A stretch of 64,000 nucleotides of DNA from Anniella stebbinsi (GCA_029215795.1 JARDYH010000007.1:60876763-60940762), one strand, 5' to 3'. Positions 1 through 10,679 are shown, numbered from the stretch's first letter. Notes: generated by a model from the letters alone, not told the origin. Made by a program: numbers and translations.

Positions 1-261
1 TCAGTGGATGTGCGTGTGACAGGGCTCAGTGCTGGAATTGAAAACAAATCCCTGGACAGAGCAGGTCCTCAGTGGCATCATGTCCCTTAATTCTAAGCAT
101 CTCTGTCTCTCTCTCCCCACATTTTCACATCTGGCTCCAGTTTGCAGACTTCAGGATCCTAGTAAAGCAACAACAAAGTAGATCCTGCAACGGACCACTG
201 TTCCATCTAGTACAATATATGGATTGGCAGCAGCTCTCCAGAGTCCTGGGTGGTTTTTTTT
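1..261. other. Left edge, upstream sequence with no recognised feature
   Basis: No gene or clear repeat was recognised here. Short open frames are chance. The neighbouring gene upstream of SLC5A10 in mammals is PRPSAP2, but none of its coding sequence was seen in this window. Confidence 0.4.
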
Positions 262-436
262 CCAAACCCTACCTGAAGAGGGAGGTCGTGGGCTCTCCCA
301 CCCTAGAGACCTCCAAGATGCAGCTTGGACAGCCATCTGTCAGGGATGCTTTAAGGTGGATTCCTGCACTGAGCAGGGGGTTGGACTAGATGGCCTTAGA
401 GGCCCCTTCCCACTCTGCTGTTCTGTGATTCTATGC
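262..436 (+). mobile_element. CR1-type LINE 3' end
   Basis: The sequence reads as the 3' terminus of a CR1 retrotransposon. It holds a block about a first-line GGGTTGGACTAGATGGCC motif and ends in the CR1-typical short terminal repeat GTGATTCTATG. It is truncated at its 5' side, as usual for CR1. Confidence 0.75.
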
Positions 437-1734
437 CTGGGCTAGAACTTGGATGGTTCTGCATGCAAAGCAGCTGCTCTAGTACTGAACTGTGGCATTG
501 CAGGCGTTTCTGTTTTGCCTTTGGACCAAATGGCGGGCCTTAATCGTAATGAGAGCCTGAAAAGTGAACAAATTACCTTCCCGGGTTCCTTGCCTCCCCG
601 TTCCCTGCGCTTCTCTTGCTGTTTACTTTATGCTTTTGCTTTAAAGCAGGTGAGCATCTTGCGGCCCTCGGGATGTCTTGGCCGCTAAGTCAGCCACCCC
701 TGCTGTAAAAGGTGTTTGCTTTCCTTAATGTTCGTTACCCGAGGGAGAAGATCCATGTGCTCCGTTGGGTTCTTCTGGTATCTCACACCTTTCCATACTT
801 GAAACTCGCTCTTCTCCCTCCGCTCACTGAAGTTGTTTCACTAGAAAGCCTGCTGAAATAACCTTTTCAAAGCATCTCACACTGGGGCCTGAGTCATCGC
901 CACCTGAGAGCGATGGGCTGGAATTTGAGACCTCTGGTCTTGAGCAATACATAGGCCTACAGTGTGGTGGGGTTGAAAAACGGTGTTGCAGGGTTACGCT
1001 TTAACGGGAGCGGCTTGTTAAGCAGTTCCACTAGCGGACGAAAAGGTTCACACATTAACAAAGAGGGTTAGTGTTTGGAAGGGAGGGCAGGCGAGTGAGC
1101 ATACAAAGGACTCATTGGAAGGGGAAATAGTTACAGAAATTGCAATGTGTGTTCTCCATAACAAGGATCTTTACTTTTCGAAAACAAAACCATTTGTGGA
1201 TTGCAGGTTGGAGTGCATGTGAAAAGGTCCGGCTATGAACTGTCGAAAGGGCAGCCTTTCCTCACCCAGAAGACATGAGTAAATGCCTGTCAGTGGAATA
1301 TTTTCTGTTGATTTCACATTGGATTTGTGTAAATTGTGCCCCCTCACAGCCCCCCCTCCCGGTTTAGGAAGAGCTGTTGCTTTGCTCTAGGGCACCTTTC
1401 CCTATTCTGCTGGCCTATAGGTGTGTTGGATTGCAACTTGTATCCAGCGTATCTGGAGGCTTCCAGGTTATGAAGCCTCCAGATATGTTTTAGAGGGGTC
1501 ACAGACGTTGTATTCTACTCTCTAACGCCAGGGCTGGATTATTGCCCTGAGCTGCATTCATATGATTGTTGGAGTTTTGCCAGATGGTGCATAGTTGAGG
1601 GATGGGGGAGGGGAAAAGACAATAGGTTTAGGTGCGAAGGCCAGTCTCAGAGATTTTGAGGAACTGTCCTAGAACATCCGAATAGGAACAGAAAGAAACC
1701 AAACTCCAGAAGGAAGCTTTCCTCCAATATCAGA
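437..1734. other. Intergenic stretch, nothing recognised
   Basis: There is no conserved coding exon, repeat family or RNA gene that could be supported. Base composition is ordinary, and open frames here are short and show no known motif. Confidence 0.4.
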
Positions 1735-2035
1735 GGCAGTAGGCCTATGCACACCAGTTGCTGGGGAACGTGGGTGGGAGCGTTATGCTCTTGCACTCAT
1801 GTGCTTTATTTATTTATTTTTATGATTGCATTTTTATCCTGCCTTTTTTCCTCCAAGAAACCCAAGGTGGTGTACATAATCCTTCTCCTCCCTATTTTTA
1901 TCCTCACAACAACAGCCCTGTGGGGTAGGTTGGGCTGAGAGTCTGTGCCTGGCCCAAAGTCACCCAGTGGGTTTCCATGACTACATGGACCCTTGTTCTG
2001 ACCCAGCATGGCTCCTCTTATGTTCTTACATTCTG
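1735..2035 (+). mobile_element. Lizard interspersed SINE-like repeat interrupted by a MIR/CORE-like SINE
   Basis: 1735-1800 matches the body of an interspersed repeat seen elsewhere in the window (ACCAGTTGCTGGGGAACG, TGCTCTTGCACTCATG). Its 3' end (CCAGCATGGCTCCTCTTATG) resumes near 1990-2030. Between them, about 1805-1985, lies a reverse-oriented MIR/CORE-like SINE with the ACAACCCTG-type core and the reversed CACTGGGTGA motif. The arrangement shows a nested insertion. Confidence 0.6.
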
Positions 2036-2700
2036 AATACGTCTACAACTGAAGGCATCCAATGGTGTTTTATGTCTTTCATAGGTGTGCGCAAGAGGTG
2101 TGCCCAGGCACATCCTAATGTCTGAAGTAATAAGTGCTGAATTGAGGGGGCCATTGAGTAGGGATCCTGGGGGGATCCAAACACAGCAGGAATGGCCATC
2201 CGGCTGTTCTCCGGCTGCTCCGACGCTGCGCTGAAGAACTGCTGCCTCGAAGGGAGCATCGTTGCTCCCGGCAGCAGGAATGAAAAGGCCAATGTCACCA
2301 CAAAAACACACCAATGTTGGGGCTTGAGGAGCATCTTCTCATTCCCCTCCCCTCCCCTGCAACGGCCCTCCCATGGTCAGGCAGGCGGAACGCAGAGTAG
2401 GGCATCAAGTGTTTACAGTGTTTAACAAATAAATGAATAAAATAATGTCCTTTATGACTGGGTATTCGATAAATGTTTGTCTTTAAAAATAAATAAATCT
2501 CTGGGTGCACCCCCTAATAAAATGTGCTGCGCATGCCTATGGTGTCCTGTCGGCTCACTGGGTCACTGGACACTGTTTCTGGCTCCTGTAACTTGGATTA
2601 ACCCCTGGTCAACTTCAGTCATGGAGATTTGCAAAGGGGGCAGCCCCAGAGCCACGGGCAGCATGCCTGCTCACGTGCAAGCCCCGGCCAAATCAAAGAC
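2036..2700. other. Upstream flank of SLC5A10, no recognised gene
   Basis: The stretch contains GC-rich segments (2200-2290) and an AT-rich simple stretch (2425-2500). No exon, known repeat or promoter element was recognised with confidence, apart from the HNF1-like site that follows. Confidence 0.35.
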
Positions 2701-2706
2701 GGCTTG

Positions 2707-2719
2707 TTTAATGATCAAT
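2707..2719. promoter_or_regulatory. SLC5A10: HNF1-like site upstream of SLC5A10
   Basis: TTTAATGATCAAT matches 10 of 13 positions of the HNF1 consensus GTTAATNATTAAC, 73 bp before the SLC5A10 ATG. HNF1 factors activate kidney and intestine SGLT genes, so this is a candidate proximal promoter element. No TATA box was recognised. The transcription start is unknown. Confidence 0.35.
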
Positions 2720-2791
2720 ATCTTGACACTTGGAAGCCGCTAGGATCGTTTGGCTTGTGGTCCTGGGAACTCAGAGCTGGGCCCGAACGCA

Positions 2792-2908
2792 ATGTCCGTG
2801 GAAGGCGATTCCTACTCTGAAGTAGCTGCTCCTTCCCCAGGATTTAGCGTTGCAGATGTGATCGTTGTTGTGGTGTATTTCATTTTAAACTTGTCGGTGG
2901 GGATATGG
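2792..2908 (+). CDS. SLC5A10: SLC5A10 exon 1 (start codon, N-terminus, first membrane segment)
   Basis: The exon encodes residues 1-39. It begins MSVEGDSYSEVAAPSPGFSV and ends in the hydrophobic stretch ADVIVVVVYFILNLSVGIW, the first transmembrane helix of SGLT proteins. The ATG has a G at -3 and a T at +4, an adequate Kozak context. No other upstream ATG in this frame is needed to match the family N-terminus. The donor is TGG|gtaaga, phase 0. Any 5' UTR exon was not identified. Confidence 0.9.
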
Positions 2909-3099
2909 GTAAGACGGCTTTGTAATTAAGCCAGGAGCATACGATTCGTTGAACGGGTCTACTAATCTGTACAAGCTTTAGTTGATCGGTGGTGCTGAGG
3001 GTCATGGGCACGCTCCCTTTTTAAAAAGCCATTTTCATTCTGGGGTGTGATGTGTAGGAAATGTCACGGAATGAAAAAGAATATTAACGATGACTTTTC

Positions 3100-3238
3100 C
3101 TTTTGACAAGTTGATTTCTGGTGTTTTTAACTGATTGTATGTCATGCTTTAATTATGGTGCTGTGTTGATCGTACTGTTAGCCGCCTTGAGTGCCATTTT
3201 TTGACGAGAAGGCAGGATATAAATAAAATTAATTTTAA
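3100..3238 (+). mobile_element. L2-type LINE 3' end fragment
   Basis: The sequence has the typical 3' UTR end of the L2-like family abundant here: a T-rich run, GTTAGCCGCCTTGAGTGCC, then GGCAGGATATAAATAAAATT. It lies in SLC5A10 intron 1. Confidence 0.6.
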
Positions 3239-3351
3239 AATATGGCCATAGGGAGGAGGGAAATAGTGGTATCCATGTTCTCTATTCCATGCATTAATTT
3301 TATAAATCTCTTACCATGTCCCTTTGCTTAGTTGTCTTTTCCCCTTCTCAG

Positions 3352-3423
3352 TCTTCATGCAGGGCAAACAGAAACACTTTAAGTGGTTATTTCCTGGCTG
3401 GGAGAAATGTCCCTTGGTGGCCG
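3352..3423 (+). CDS. SLC5A10: SLC5A10 exon 2
   Basis: The exon encodes residues 40-63, containing the SGLT signature [18 protein letters not shown] that links the first two membrane segments. The acceptor is ccccttctcag|TCT and the donor CCG|gtgagt; both boundaries are phase 0. The intron before it is only 443 bp. Confidence 0.93.
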
Positions 3424-3522
3424 GTGAGTAGATGTGACTTCCGTTTTTGGCATCCAAGCAGGTTGGCTCACCTGCTATTACGAAATAAATTGACCGGCTT
3501 AAAATGCAAAGGGGGCCTTAGA

Positions 3523-3945
3523 ATCCTAGAATAGTAGAGTTGGAAGGGGCCTCTAAGGCCATCGAGTCTAACCCCCTGCTCAATTCAGGGATCCACCTTA
3601 AAGCATCCCTGAGAGATGGCTGTCCAGCTGCCTCTTGAAGGCCTCTAGTGTGGGAGAGCCCACCACCTCCCTAGGTCATTGGTTCCATTGTCGTACTGCT
3701 CTAACAGTCAGGCAGTTTTTCCTGATATCCAGCCAGAATCTGGTTGAAACTTGAGCTCAGTATTCCATGTCCGGCACTCTGGGATGATCGAGAAGAGATC
3801 CTGGCCCTCCTCTCTGTGATAACCTTTCAAATACTTGAAGAGTGCTATCATGTCTCCCCTCAATCGTCTCTTCTCCAGGCTAAACATGCCCAGTTCTTTC
3901 AGTCTTTCCTCACAGTGCTTTGTTTCCAGACCCCGGTTCATCCTT
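3523..3945 (-). mobile_element. CR1-type LINE 3' end
   Basis: The reverse complement is a CR1 3' region. It starts on the plus strand with AGAATAGTAGAGTTGGAAGG and continues through AACCCCCTGCTCAATTCAGG and the CTTCTCCAGGCTAAACATGC block. About 420 bp, filling most of SLC5A10 intron 2 and ending about 50 bp before exon 3. Confidence 0.85.
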
Positions 3946-3998
3946 GAAAGAAGTTAAGGGGTTGGAACTAAACCCCCTTGCCTGTTTCTGGCCTGCAG

Positions 3999-4103
3999 AT
4001 TGGAGCATCTCTCTTTGCCAGCAGTGAAGGATCGGGCCTTTTCATTGGACTGGCTGGCACCGGTGCTGCCGGAGGGATAGCAGTGGCTGGCTTCGAATGG
4101 AAT
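3999..4103 (+). CDS. SLC5A10: SLC5A10 exon 3 (core helix with sugar-site residues)
   Basis: The exon encodes residues 64-98: [13 protein letters not shown] followed by a glycine-rich helix and AVAGFEWN. This is the discontinuous helix of the LeuT-fold core that lines the Na and sugar sites. Ser72 and Leu77 occupy the positions of SGLT1 N78 and H83, as expected for SGLT5 rather than SGLT1/2. Glu96 matches the conserved SGLT1 E102. The acceptor is ctgcag|ATT and the donor AAT|gtaagg, phase 0. Confidence 0.95.
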
Positions 4104-4130
4104 GTAAGGGACACTTTGCGAAGGCTGTTT

Positions 4131-4385
4131 GGCTTATTTATTCACTAGTTAGTGCATTTGGTGGTTATATTTATAGCCCCCTTTTCCTCCAAGGAGCCCA
4201 ATAGGACATACAGGATCCTCCTCTTCCTCTCTGTTTTATCCACACAACAACCCTGTGAGGTAGGTTAGGCTGAGAGTCAGTGACCGGCCCAGTCACCCAG
4301 TGAGTTTTATGGCAGGGAGGGGACTAGAACTGCAGTCTCCCCAGTCCCATCCAATACTGTAGCCACTACACCACACTGCCTCTCT
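4131..4385 (-). mobile_element. tRNA-derived MIR/CORE-like SINE
   Basis: The plus strand shows the reversed element: ACAACCCTGTGAGGTAGGTT, then GGCCCAGTCACCCAGTGAG, then a reversed tRNA-like head ending CAATACTGTAGCCACTACACC. It is the same family as the forward copy at 53750-53975. It lies in SLC5A10 intron 3. Confidence 0.7.
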
Positions 4386-4926
4386 CAAAGCTGGCTCACT
4401 GTTTAATGAATAAGTCAGCTGCTTAGCAAAAGTGACCATCCATGAGTTTCGAAGAACGGCTTTATCAATCAGATACTGGAGTCAAAAGACCCCCTAATTA
4501 AGTCATAGTTAAAAAAAGAATCCAGAATGAGACATATTTGATCCATTGAACTTTGTAGGGCCTGTTCGCATGTCGCGACAAGCCACCGTGGGTTAATTCA
4601 CTCACGGGGGGACTCTGAGCTGTGTGCTAGTAATAATTGCGGTGGTGGAGGGGCCAAAGACGATGGAGAAGATGGAGAAAAGGCAGCAGGATTAGGGGTG
4701 CCCCACTAATTGGGTCGCCCCTTCAATGTAACTTAGATGCGCGGAAATTTCTGGCCAATGCATTGGTTCTGCTACACATAGCGTGATCGTTAAAAGCCAT
4801 GAAATGGGGCATTGGACTAGGTGTGCATGCCAAAGGCACAAATCCCTTTGTGCATGTGCGCACATGATGTGCAGGACTGGAGCCTCCATGCTTAGGTTTC
4901 TCTCCGGATTCTTGGTTTCTTTTCAG

Positions 4927-4986
4927 GCCACCTATGTGCTGCTTGCGTTGGCGTGGGTGTTTGTTCCTGTCTACATCTCCTCGGGG
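4927..4986 (+). CDS. SLC5A10: SLC5A10 exon 4
   Basis: The exon encodes residues 99-118, ATYVLLALAWVFVPVYISSG, a membrane helix. The acceptor is cttttcag|GCC and the donor GGG|gtaagt, phase 0 on both sides. The last residue is Gly where human SGLT5 has Glu as recalled. That is a one-base change (GAG to GGG) beside the donor, and could be a real substitution or an allele. Confidence 0.94.
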
Positions 4987-5059
4987 GTAAGTAGGGGCTG
5001 GGTTTGGGCTTGCCACTCAACCAGCCATTGCTGTGCTGTGCTAGGCTTAGGAATGTAGG

Positions 5060-5440
5060 AGAAATCCGCAACGGAATCAAAGGAGTTCAGATTTCTATGA
5101 ATCCGACCCACGGATTACGCAGTGGGACAGCTTTTCCTGAGTTGCGTGGATTCTGCACACTTGCGGAATGGTTTTTATTTTTGCACAAATTTCATCATAG
5201 AAAATGGCTGAAAATGTGCATTTCCCCCGTAGGCTAAAGCATGAAAATGCACATTTTGGGGAGGAGTTGCGGTTTTTTGGGGGGGGGCAGGGATTTGCAC
5301 ATTTTTGCACATGTGAATTTACGCAAATTCGGCCAAGTGAAAAAAAACGCAGATTCCTTCAATGAGCAGGCATTGGAACAAAAAAGCAACTGTCAACCTG
5401 CAAAATGCAGACAGGATGGATTTTACAAAATACATCCCTA
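5060..5440. repeat. A/T-rich dispersed repeat with recurring GCACATTT/GCAAATT words
   Basis: Many short words (TGCACATTTT, GAAAATGCACATTT, ACGCAAATTCGG) recur in both orientations across about 380 bp of SLC5A10 intron 4. This looks like an old interspersed repeat, and I cannot name the family. Confidence 0.3.
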
Positions 5441-5895
5441 GCTGTGCTGGACTCTTGTTTTTGCACCTGGCCGGACGTGAGTCTCTGCCCTCCACCCTGG
5501 TAGATATAGCCTGCTGAGGTTCATGGCCTAAGTACTTAATACTCAGTACTCAGCAATTCACCGATGTCAATTATTTGTAGCCCATCAAAAGTCAAAAAGG
5601 GAAGGGAAAATTCTGTATTCCAGTTTACAATGCTGACAGCTGTCTTCCAGCTCCCTTTATTTATTTCATTTAAAATTATTTTTGGGCCGCCTTTAAGGGT
5701 GGAACCCTCTCCCTTGTCTAGTCACCTGACGATAATCCTTTCGCACTGTAGGCGACCAGATTTGCAAGCCTGGTTTTAAAACAAGTTTTGGTCTGTAGGC
5801 TGCCTTTCCCCCTCTTCCTATCCCACCATTGTTCATCAGGGCTCGTTGTGTTAATAGCGCTGGAGTTTTACTCTCATTCTCCCTTTCCCCCTCAG

Positions 5896-6000
5896 ATTGT
5901 TACTATGCCTGAGTATCTCCAGAAGAGGTTTGGTGGGGAGAGAATACGGATGTACCTTTCGTCCTTGTCGCTTTTGCTCTCCATCTTCACCAAGATCTCT
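5896..6000 (+). CDS. SLC5A10: SLC5A10 exon 5
   Basis: The exon encodes residues 119-153. It has the strongly conserved SSF motif [20 protein letters not shown] followed by the helix [14 protein letters not shown]. The acceptor is ccccctcag|ATT and the donor TCT|gtgagt, phase 0. It is followed by the 13.25 kb intron 5, which begins with an L2-type LINE insertion about 50 bp after the donor. Confidence 0.95.
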
Positions 6001-6051
6001 GTGAGTTGAAGGGCTGCCAGCCAGCGAAATCGTGGCTCTCAGAAATGGTTG

Positions 6052-6052
<1 letters not shown>

Positions 6053-6093
<41 letters not shown>

Positions 6094-6880
6094 TACATTT
6101 ATATACCGCCCCATAGCTGAACATTAAAAGTCAATGTACAAAATTTAAAACCATAAAACATAAAACAGCAGATATTTAAAACAATTAAAATTTTTAAGCC
6201 TGGCCACAAAGTCAGTTAAAACCTCAGCTTAAGCTGTTAAAATGCCTGGGAGAAAAATGTTTTGACCTGGTGTCAAAAAGATAATAGTGTTGGCGCCAGG
6301 CGGGCCTCATCAGGGGGATCATTCCATAATTGGGTGGCCACTGCAGAAAAGGCCCTCTCCCTTGTTGCCGTCCTCCAAGCTTCCCTCAGAGTAGGCACCC
6401 AGATGAGGACCTTTGATGTTGAGCGCAGTGTACGGGTAGGTTCATGTCGGGAGAGGTGTTCCATCAGGTATTGTGGTCCCAAACCGTGTAAGGCTTTATA
6501 GGTTAATACCAGCACCTTGAATCGGGCTCGGAAACGTACAGGCAGCCAATGCAAACGGGTCAGAATCGGTCTTATATGTTCGAACCTTCTGGTCCCTGTT
6601 ACCAATCTGGCCGCTGCATTTTGCACAAGCTGCAGCTTCTGAACCGACTTCAAAGGCAGCCCCACGTAGAGCGCATTGCAGTATTCTAACTTGGAGGTTA
6701 CCAGAGCATAGACAACTGAAGCCAGGTTATCCCTGTCCAGATAGGGGCGTAGCTGGGCCACCAGCCGAAGTTGGTAGAAGGCACTCCGTGCCACCGAGGC
6801 CACCTGAGCCTCAAGTGACAGAGATGGTTCTAGGAGAACCACCAAGCTATGGTTGCGTCTGCAGCATTTGCTATCCTCTC
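6053..6880 (-). mobile_element. L2-type LINE fragment with reverse transcriptase C-terminus and (ATT)n tail
   Basis: The minus strand carries an uninterrupted frame of 190 codons (6273-6845) reading YCNALYVGLPLKSVQKLQLV, then QNAAARLVTGTRRF and LTRLHWLPV, the hallmark C-terminal part of L2/Jockey-like LINE polymerases. Its 3' UTR follows to 6098 with the ATATACCGCCCCATAGCTGA end, then an (ATT)n tail at 6053-6090. The 5' end is truncated. The frame without stops suggests a fairly young copy. Confidence 0.85.
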
Positions 6881-7044
6881 ATTGGCCCATTGGAAGGGTT
6901 GTTAGCTGTGTTTCAGATATACCAGTTTCAATACCTGGTACGCCAAGGAAGGCTTACCTGTCTCTGAGCTCCCTGAACTGTTCACACTGGAGCGGACATG
7001 GAGGTACAGGGAGTCATAATGGAAAAATGTTAAGGATCCATCTA

Positions 7045-7165
7045 GCTCAGTCTTCCCCTATCAGATGTGTTGAACTGCAAGTCCCATTATCCCTGACAAT
7101 TGGCTGTGCTGGCTGGGGCTGGTGAGAGCTGTAGTCCCCTCAAAAAGTCTGAAGGGCACTGCCTT
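7045..7165. mobile_element. Short palindromic MITE-like repeat
   Basis: The copy has the two halves typical of this family: CCTATCAGATGTGTTGAACTGCAAGTCCC and, later, the reverse-related GAGAGCTGTAGTCCCCTCAAAAAGTCTGAAGG. Degenerate. Other copies lie at 10965, 17987, 28020, 31265, 32103 and 50366. Confidence 0.5.
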
Positions 7166-8715
7166 AGGGAAGGTTGATCTTGCTCAACATGCTGTTTCCA
7201 ACAGCGGTCCGTAAGATACTTCTGAAAAGCCCACAAGCACAGATCATACTGTTGTTCCCAAGCGATTGCTATTTAGGGCTTTTCTACACAAGGCATTTAT
7301 CACGTGCGCTTCATTCCCTACTCATGGTTGTTTACGGGTTCTTTAGACAACGTTGTGACTTTTCAGTTTTGCTTCTCTGTCTAATTAGCAGTTCTGATGA
7401 GTGTTTTTTTTTTTTAAAAAAGTGGGGAAAATGCGGCATTTAATTGGGAAAGCAAAAGAAAGGGCAGTTTCCTTCATGTATATTTATATTGTTCTGCTAT
7501 ACCACAGTGCAGTCTAGAGGTTATGTAGTGGAAAAGCAGGAAAGGAATGCTCGGATCGTCATTCTGTGATGAAACCGGAAAAAGATATAGTGGATTGAGA
7601 GTCGATTAACAGCCTCGTGTAGAACAACTCTTAATGGTGTACTACTTCTGAATATGGAAGTTCCATATTTTAAATAGCCAGTGTCATAGATCTCCTCCGT
7701 GAACTTCTATAATCCCCTTTTAAAGCCATCTAATCCACTGGCTGTCACCACACCGTTTGGCAGTGTATTCCATATTTATTCATCTGTCCGTCTGTCTATT
7801 TATTTTTATCCTGTTCCTCAGCCAAAGAGGGTTTACATGCAATTAGTAAAACAAGGCAGTTCCCTGCCTGCAGGCTTACAATATAAAAAGACACGACACA
7901 CAAGGAAAAGGGATGGGAAAGGAAGAGGCAAACATTCAAGTAGCCTTTCAAACGGGGCTAGTGGAATGTCCCCTCTTCCTGCTCTCATCTCCCTCCATAC
8001 AGCCTGCTGGGGTAGATTAATGATGCACCGCATGTCTAACGCCTGTCAATCTGATTGGATGGCCAGCCGCACTCTGCCTGCAGGGGGGCTCACGTTGTTG
8101 TGAATGGCCGCCTGCCATGCATTCTCCCCAACAAGTTCTGGGGGAGGGGCTACAGTAAGGGGGAGGAGCCCTACTCAAGGCGTCTGCCTGTGATTCTGGA
8201 GGTAAACCCTGTCTCCCAGCCAAAGGAGACAATTCTGGGTTGCACAGACCAATATTCTGTCTCCGTTTAAGTCGGCTTTCATCATAGGTCTAGCCCGATC
8301 CATGCCTTTTGCCAAGGATGGTTCAGGAGCAATGCAGCCCTCTCCTCAGCAGAGGGGGCTGTAGCTCAACCAGCAACCTTGACGCCTTCTGCAAATGCTT
8401 TTTCCTTCCCTCGAATGTTATTCTGTCCTTATTTATTTATTTATTTATGTTTTGTGTTCCTTTTCTTTGTTGATCATTCAGCTTATGCAACTAAAGCACC
8501 TTACAGCCTCAACTCTCAGGGCGTCGTACACAATAAAAATAAAAGCAACAAGTCTCTCTCTCTCTCTCTCTCTCTCTCAAACACACACACACGCATGCTT
8601 GATCTTCAGAAAACAGTGTTGGGGTTTGAATCTGTGCTCCAAGATGAGGTTTAAATGTATTAGGCACAATCCAACCAAAGCTGGATGAGACGGCAGGTCC
8701 ATTAAATCTAGCATG
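7166..8715. other. Intron 5 stretch with LINE-like remnant and (CT)n(AC)n
   Basis: About 7790-8000 resembles a degraded reverse-oriented LINE/SINE 3' end (TTTATTTTTATCCTGTTCCTCAG). A (CT)n tract at 8553-8578 is followed by (AC)n to 8592. No coding exon was recognised. Confidence 0.4.
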
Positions 8716-8760
8716 GTTGTTGTTGTTGTTGTTGTTATTATTATTATTATTATTATTATA
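8716..8760. repeat. (GTT)n(ATT)n microsatellite
   Basis: This is a direct run of GTT units passing into ATT units. It borders the RLE-type LINE fragment at 8776-9125. Confidence 0.9.
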
Positions 8761-8775
8761 CCACTTTCTCTCTCA

Positions 8776-9125
8776 TGGCTTTGCCACGTCATGCTGTCTG
8801 TTACAGATTCAGGAATTTCCTGATGATTGAGCGTGTTTTAAGTATGACTGCTTTCTGGATGTTGGTGTGGATGTATTTTGGTAGGCCCAGTATCTGGAGG
8901 TTTTCTGTATAGTTTTTTGACATGATGCCGGTGGCTGATGCGACTAGCAGAATAATTGTGGCCTTTTCCTGTCGCCATAGTTCTTTGACTTCCATGGCCA
9001 GTGGTGTATATTTGTCTCACTTCTTCCTTTTCATCAACATTTTTGTCATTCGGTATTCTATGACCATTATGTCTGGTTGTTTGCAGGGTATTGTTTTGTT
9101 AGTATGAATTGTTCTGTCCCAGTAT
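8776..9125 (-). mobile_element. RLE-type (R2/R4-like) LINE C-terminal fragment
   Basis: Translated on the minus strand, 8801-8995 gives EVKELWRQEKATIILLVASA, then TGIMSKNYTENLQ, then NIQKAVILKTRSIIRKFLNL. This resembles the extreme C-terminus of polymerase proteins commonly annotated as R2/R4-like retrotransposons in reptiles and fishes. It is a partial, degraded copy flanked by (ATT)n runs on both sides (8716-8760 and about 9135-9165). The clade assignment is from memory. Confidence 0.45.
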
Positions 9126-9169
9126 AATATTATTGTTGTTATTATTATTATTATTATTATTATTCCACA

Positions 9170-9360
9170 CTTCATGATCTGAGCCTTGGTCAGCTATAGA
9201 CTCACTCATGGCCTCAGCTGACTCACAAATCTCTCAGCCTCCTTTCTCCCATCTGTGAATTAGGTGTTGTGACCTACAACACAGGGTTGTTGTGAGGAGG
9301 ATTTGGCTCACAAACTCTGAGCTTTTGTGAACAGGTGGGACGTAGATAGGAAGTGTTATT
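9170..9360 (+). mobile_element. MIR/CORE-like SINE fragment
   Basis: The fragment has CTCAGCCTCCTTTCTCCCATC, then ACAGGGTTGTTGTGAGGAGG, the core and 3' half of MIR-like SINEs. Degenerate. Confidence 0.45.
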
Positions 9361-10197
9361 TTTTACCTTTCTCGGACTCAGTTGGAGAGGGAAGTAGAAC
9401 TCGGAGGACATGGTGTAAGGATGTCACAACCAGAGGTTCTGAGGGACACAACGTGCTTAATTAATTGATCATAAAATGTGTAAATGGCTTGATGATCCAG
9501 AATGTAATGAGACACTTCCTGAAGGAAGTGTTTAATTGGAAAGAGGAAGGACCTAACACAGCTAACAGCTGGTGGCTAGATCAGTGAGAAGAACTGAGTG
9601 GAGAACCAGATAGGAAATATTAATGAATGAATGATTTTTTTATTACAGTCACAGAAATATTAACAGCCCACCTGGCTGCTTCCTAAGGGGTCAGAACAGC
9701 TAATCAAAGGACTGAACTCTTCTCGACTTGAAATGGCCTCTGCCGCCTTTCCATGCCGCCTATCTCAGGGGCAGTTTTCCATGGGGTGATGTGGTGTGCC
9801 TGCATTTGCATGAAGGGCACACCATGTTTAGCATTCACGTCCTTTGAGAGCTCATACATCCAAGTGAACAGCACAAACATTTCTGCTGTAATATTTAAAA
9901 ATGGTTTTACGTTCTCCCATTCTGACGCAAGGCCAAGATGGCACAAACCTGGTTCAGGCCAGCAAGGGTGAACGTACATAGGTATGGTTTTGAGAATGAC
10001 AGATGCGGTGTACTGCTCTATAAGCAAATGCATTGCAGCTCTGATGTGAGCTCTTTGGAAATCTGGTTTTGCTATTTTGAGTTGGAACAGGGAAGACCTG
10101 ACTCCGGAAGGCACCTATTGGCTCATGCTGTGATGTTACCACCCCTGATCCTTGGATCAGTTTTGCAATTCTTTAGGTTTGCAGGGATATTTTTAAA

Positions 10198-10517
10198 TAG
10201 GCTGACCATCTGAAAAGGAGGACAGGGCTCATATAACTTTAACAGTTGTAGAGGAAAGGGAATTTCAGCTGGTGTCATTTGTATGCAATTAGTTCCTGGT
10301 GAAATTCCCTCTTCATCACAACTGTTAAAGGTGCAGGCACTATACTAGAGTGACCATATACAAAAGAAGGCCGGGCCCCTGCACCTTTAACAGTTGTGAT
10401 GAAGAGGGAATTTCACCAGGAACTAATTGCATACAAATGACATTGGTTGAAATTCCCTTTTCTCTACAACTGTTAAAGTTATATGAGCCCTGTCTTCCTT
10501 TTCAGATGGTCAGCCTA
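10198..10517. mobile_element. Palindromic hAT-like MITE, copy 1
   Basis: This 320 bp foldback element begins TAGGCTGACC and ends GGTCAGCCTA. The two arms of about 140 bp are near-perfect reverse complements around a short centre. It is flanked by the 8 bp direct repeat TTTTTAAA (10190-10197 and 10518-10525), the target-site length of hAT transposons. It has no coding capacity. Copies 2 and 3 follow at 12205 and 14264 in SLC5A10 intron 5. Confidence 0.88.
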
Positions 10518-10679
10518 TTTTTAAATATGGCGAAGAAGGAATGGATAAATGCACAGCCATCATTTTTTAAAAAATGGATGAGGGGGTAGTGCAGGGAAGA
10601 GGCCAGATATTTGATTTGCCAGTATGTTCATCTGCCATAAATATAAACTATATTTAGGCCTGGCTGAGATTTCGCAGCT

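Noticed and set aside
1..2791. Possible 3' end of PRPSAP2, the expected upstream neighbour
   Set aside because: No coding sequence of that gene could be recognised. Synteny alone is not enough to annotate it.
3316..3534. Single-exon protein starting at 3316
   Set aside because: The conserved part begins after the splice acceptor at 3351 and stops at the donor at 3423. The rest is intron read-through around SLC5A10 exon 2.
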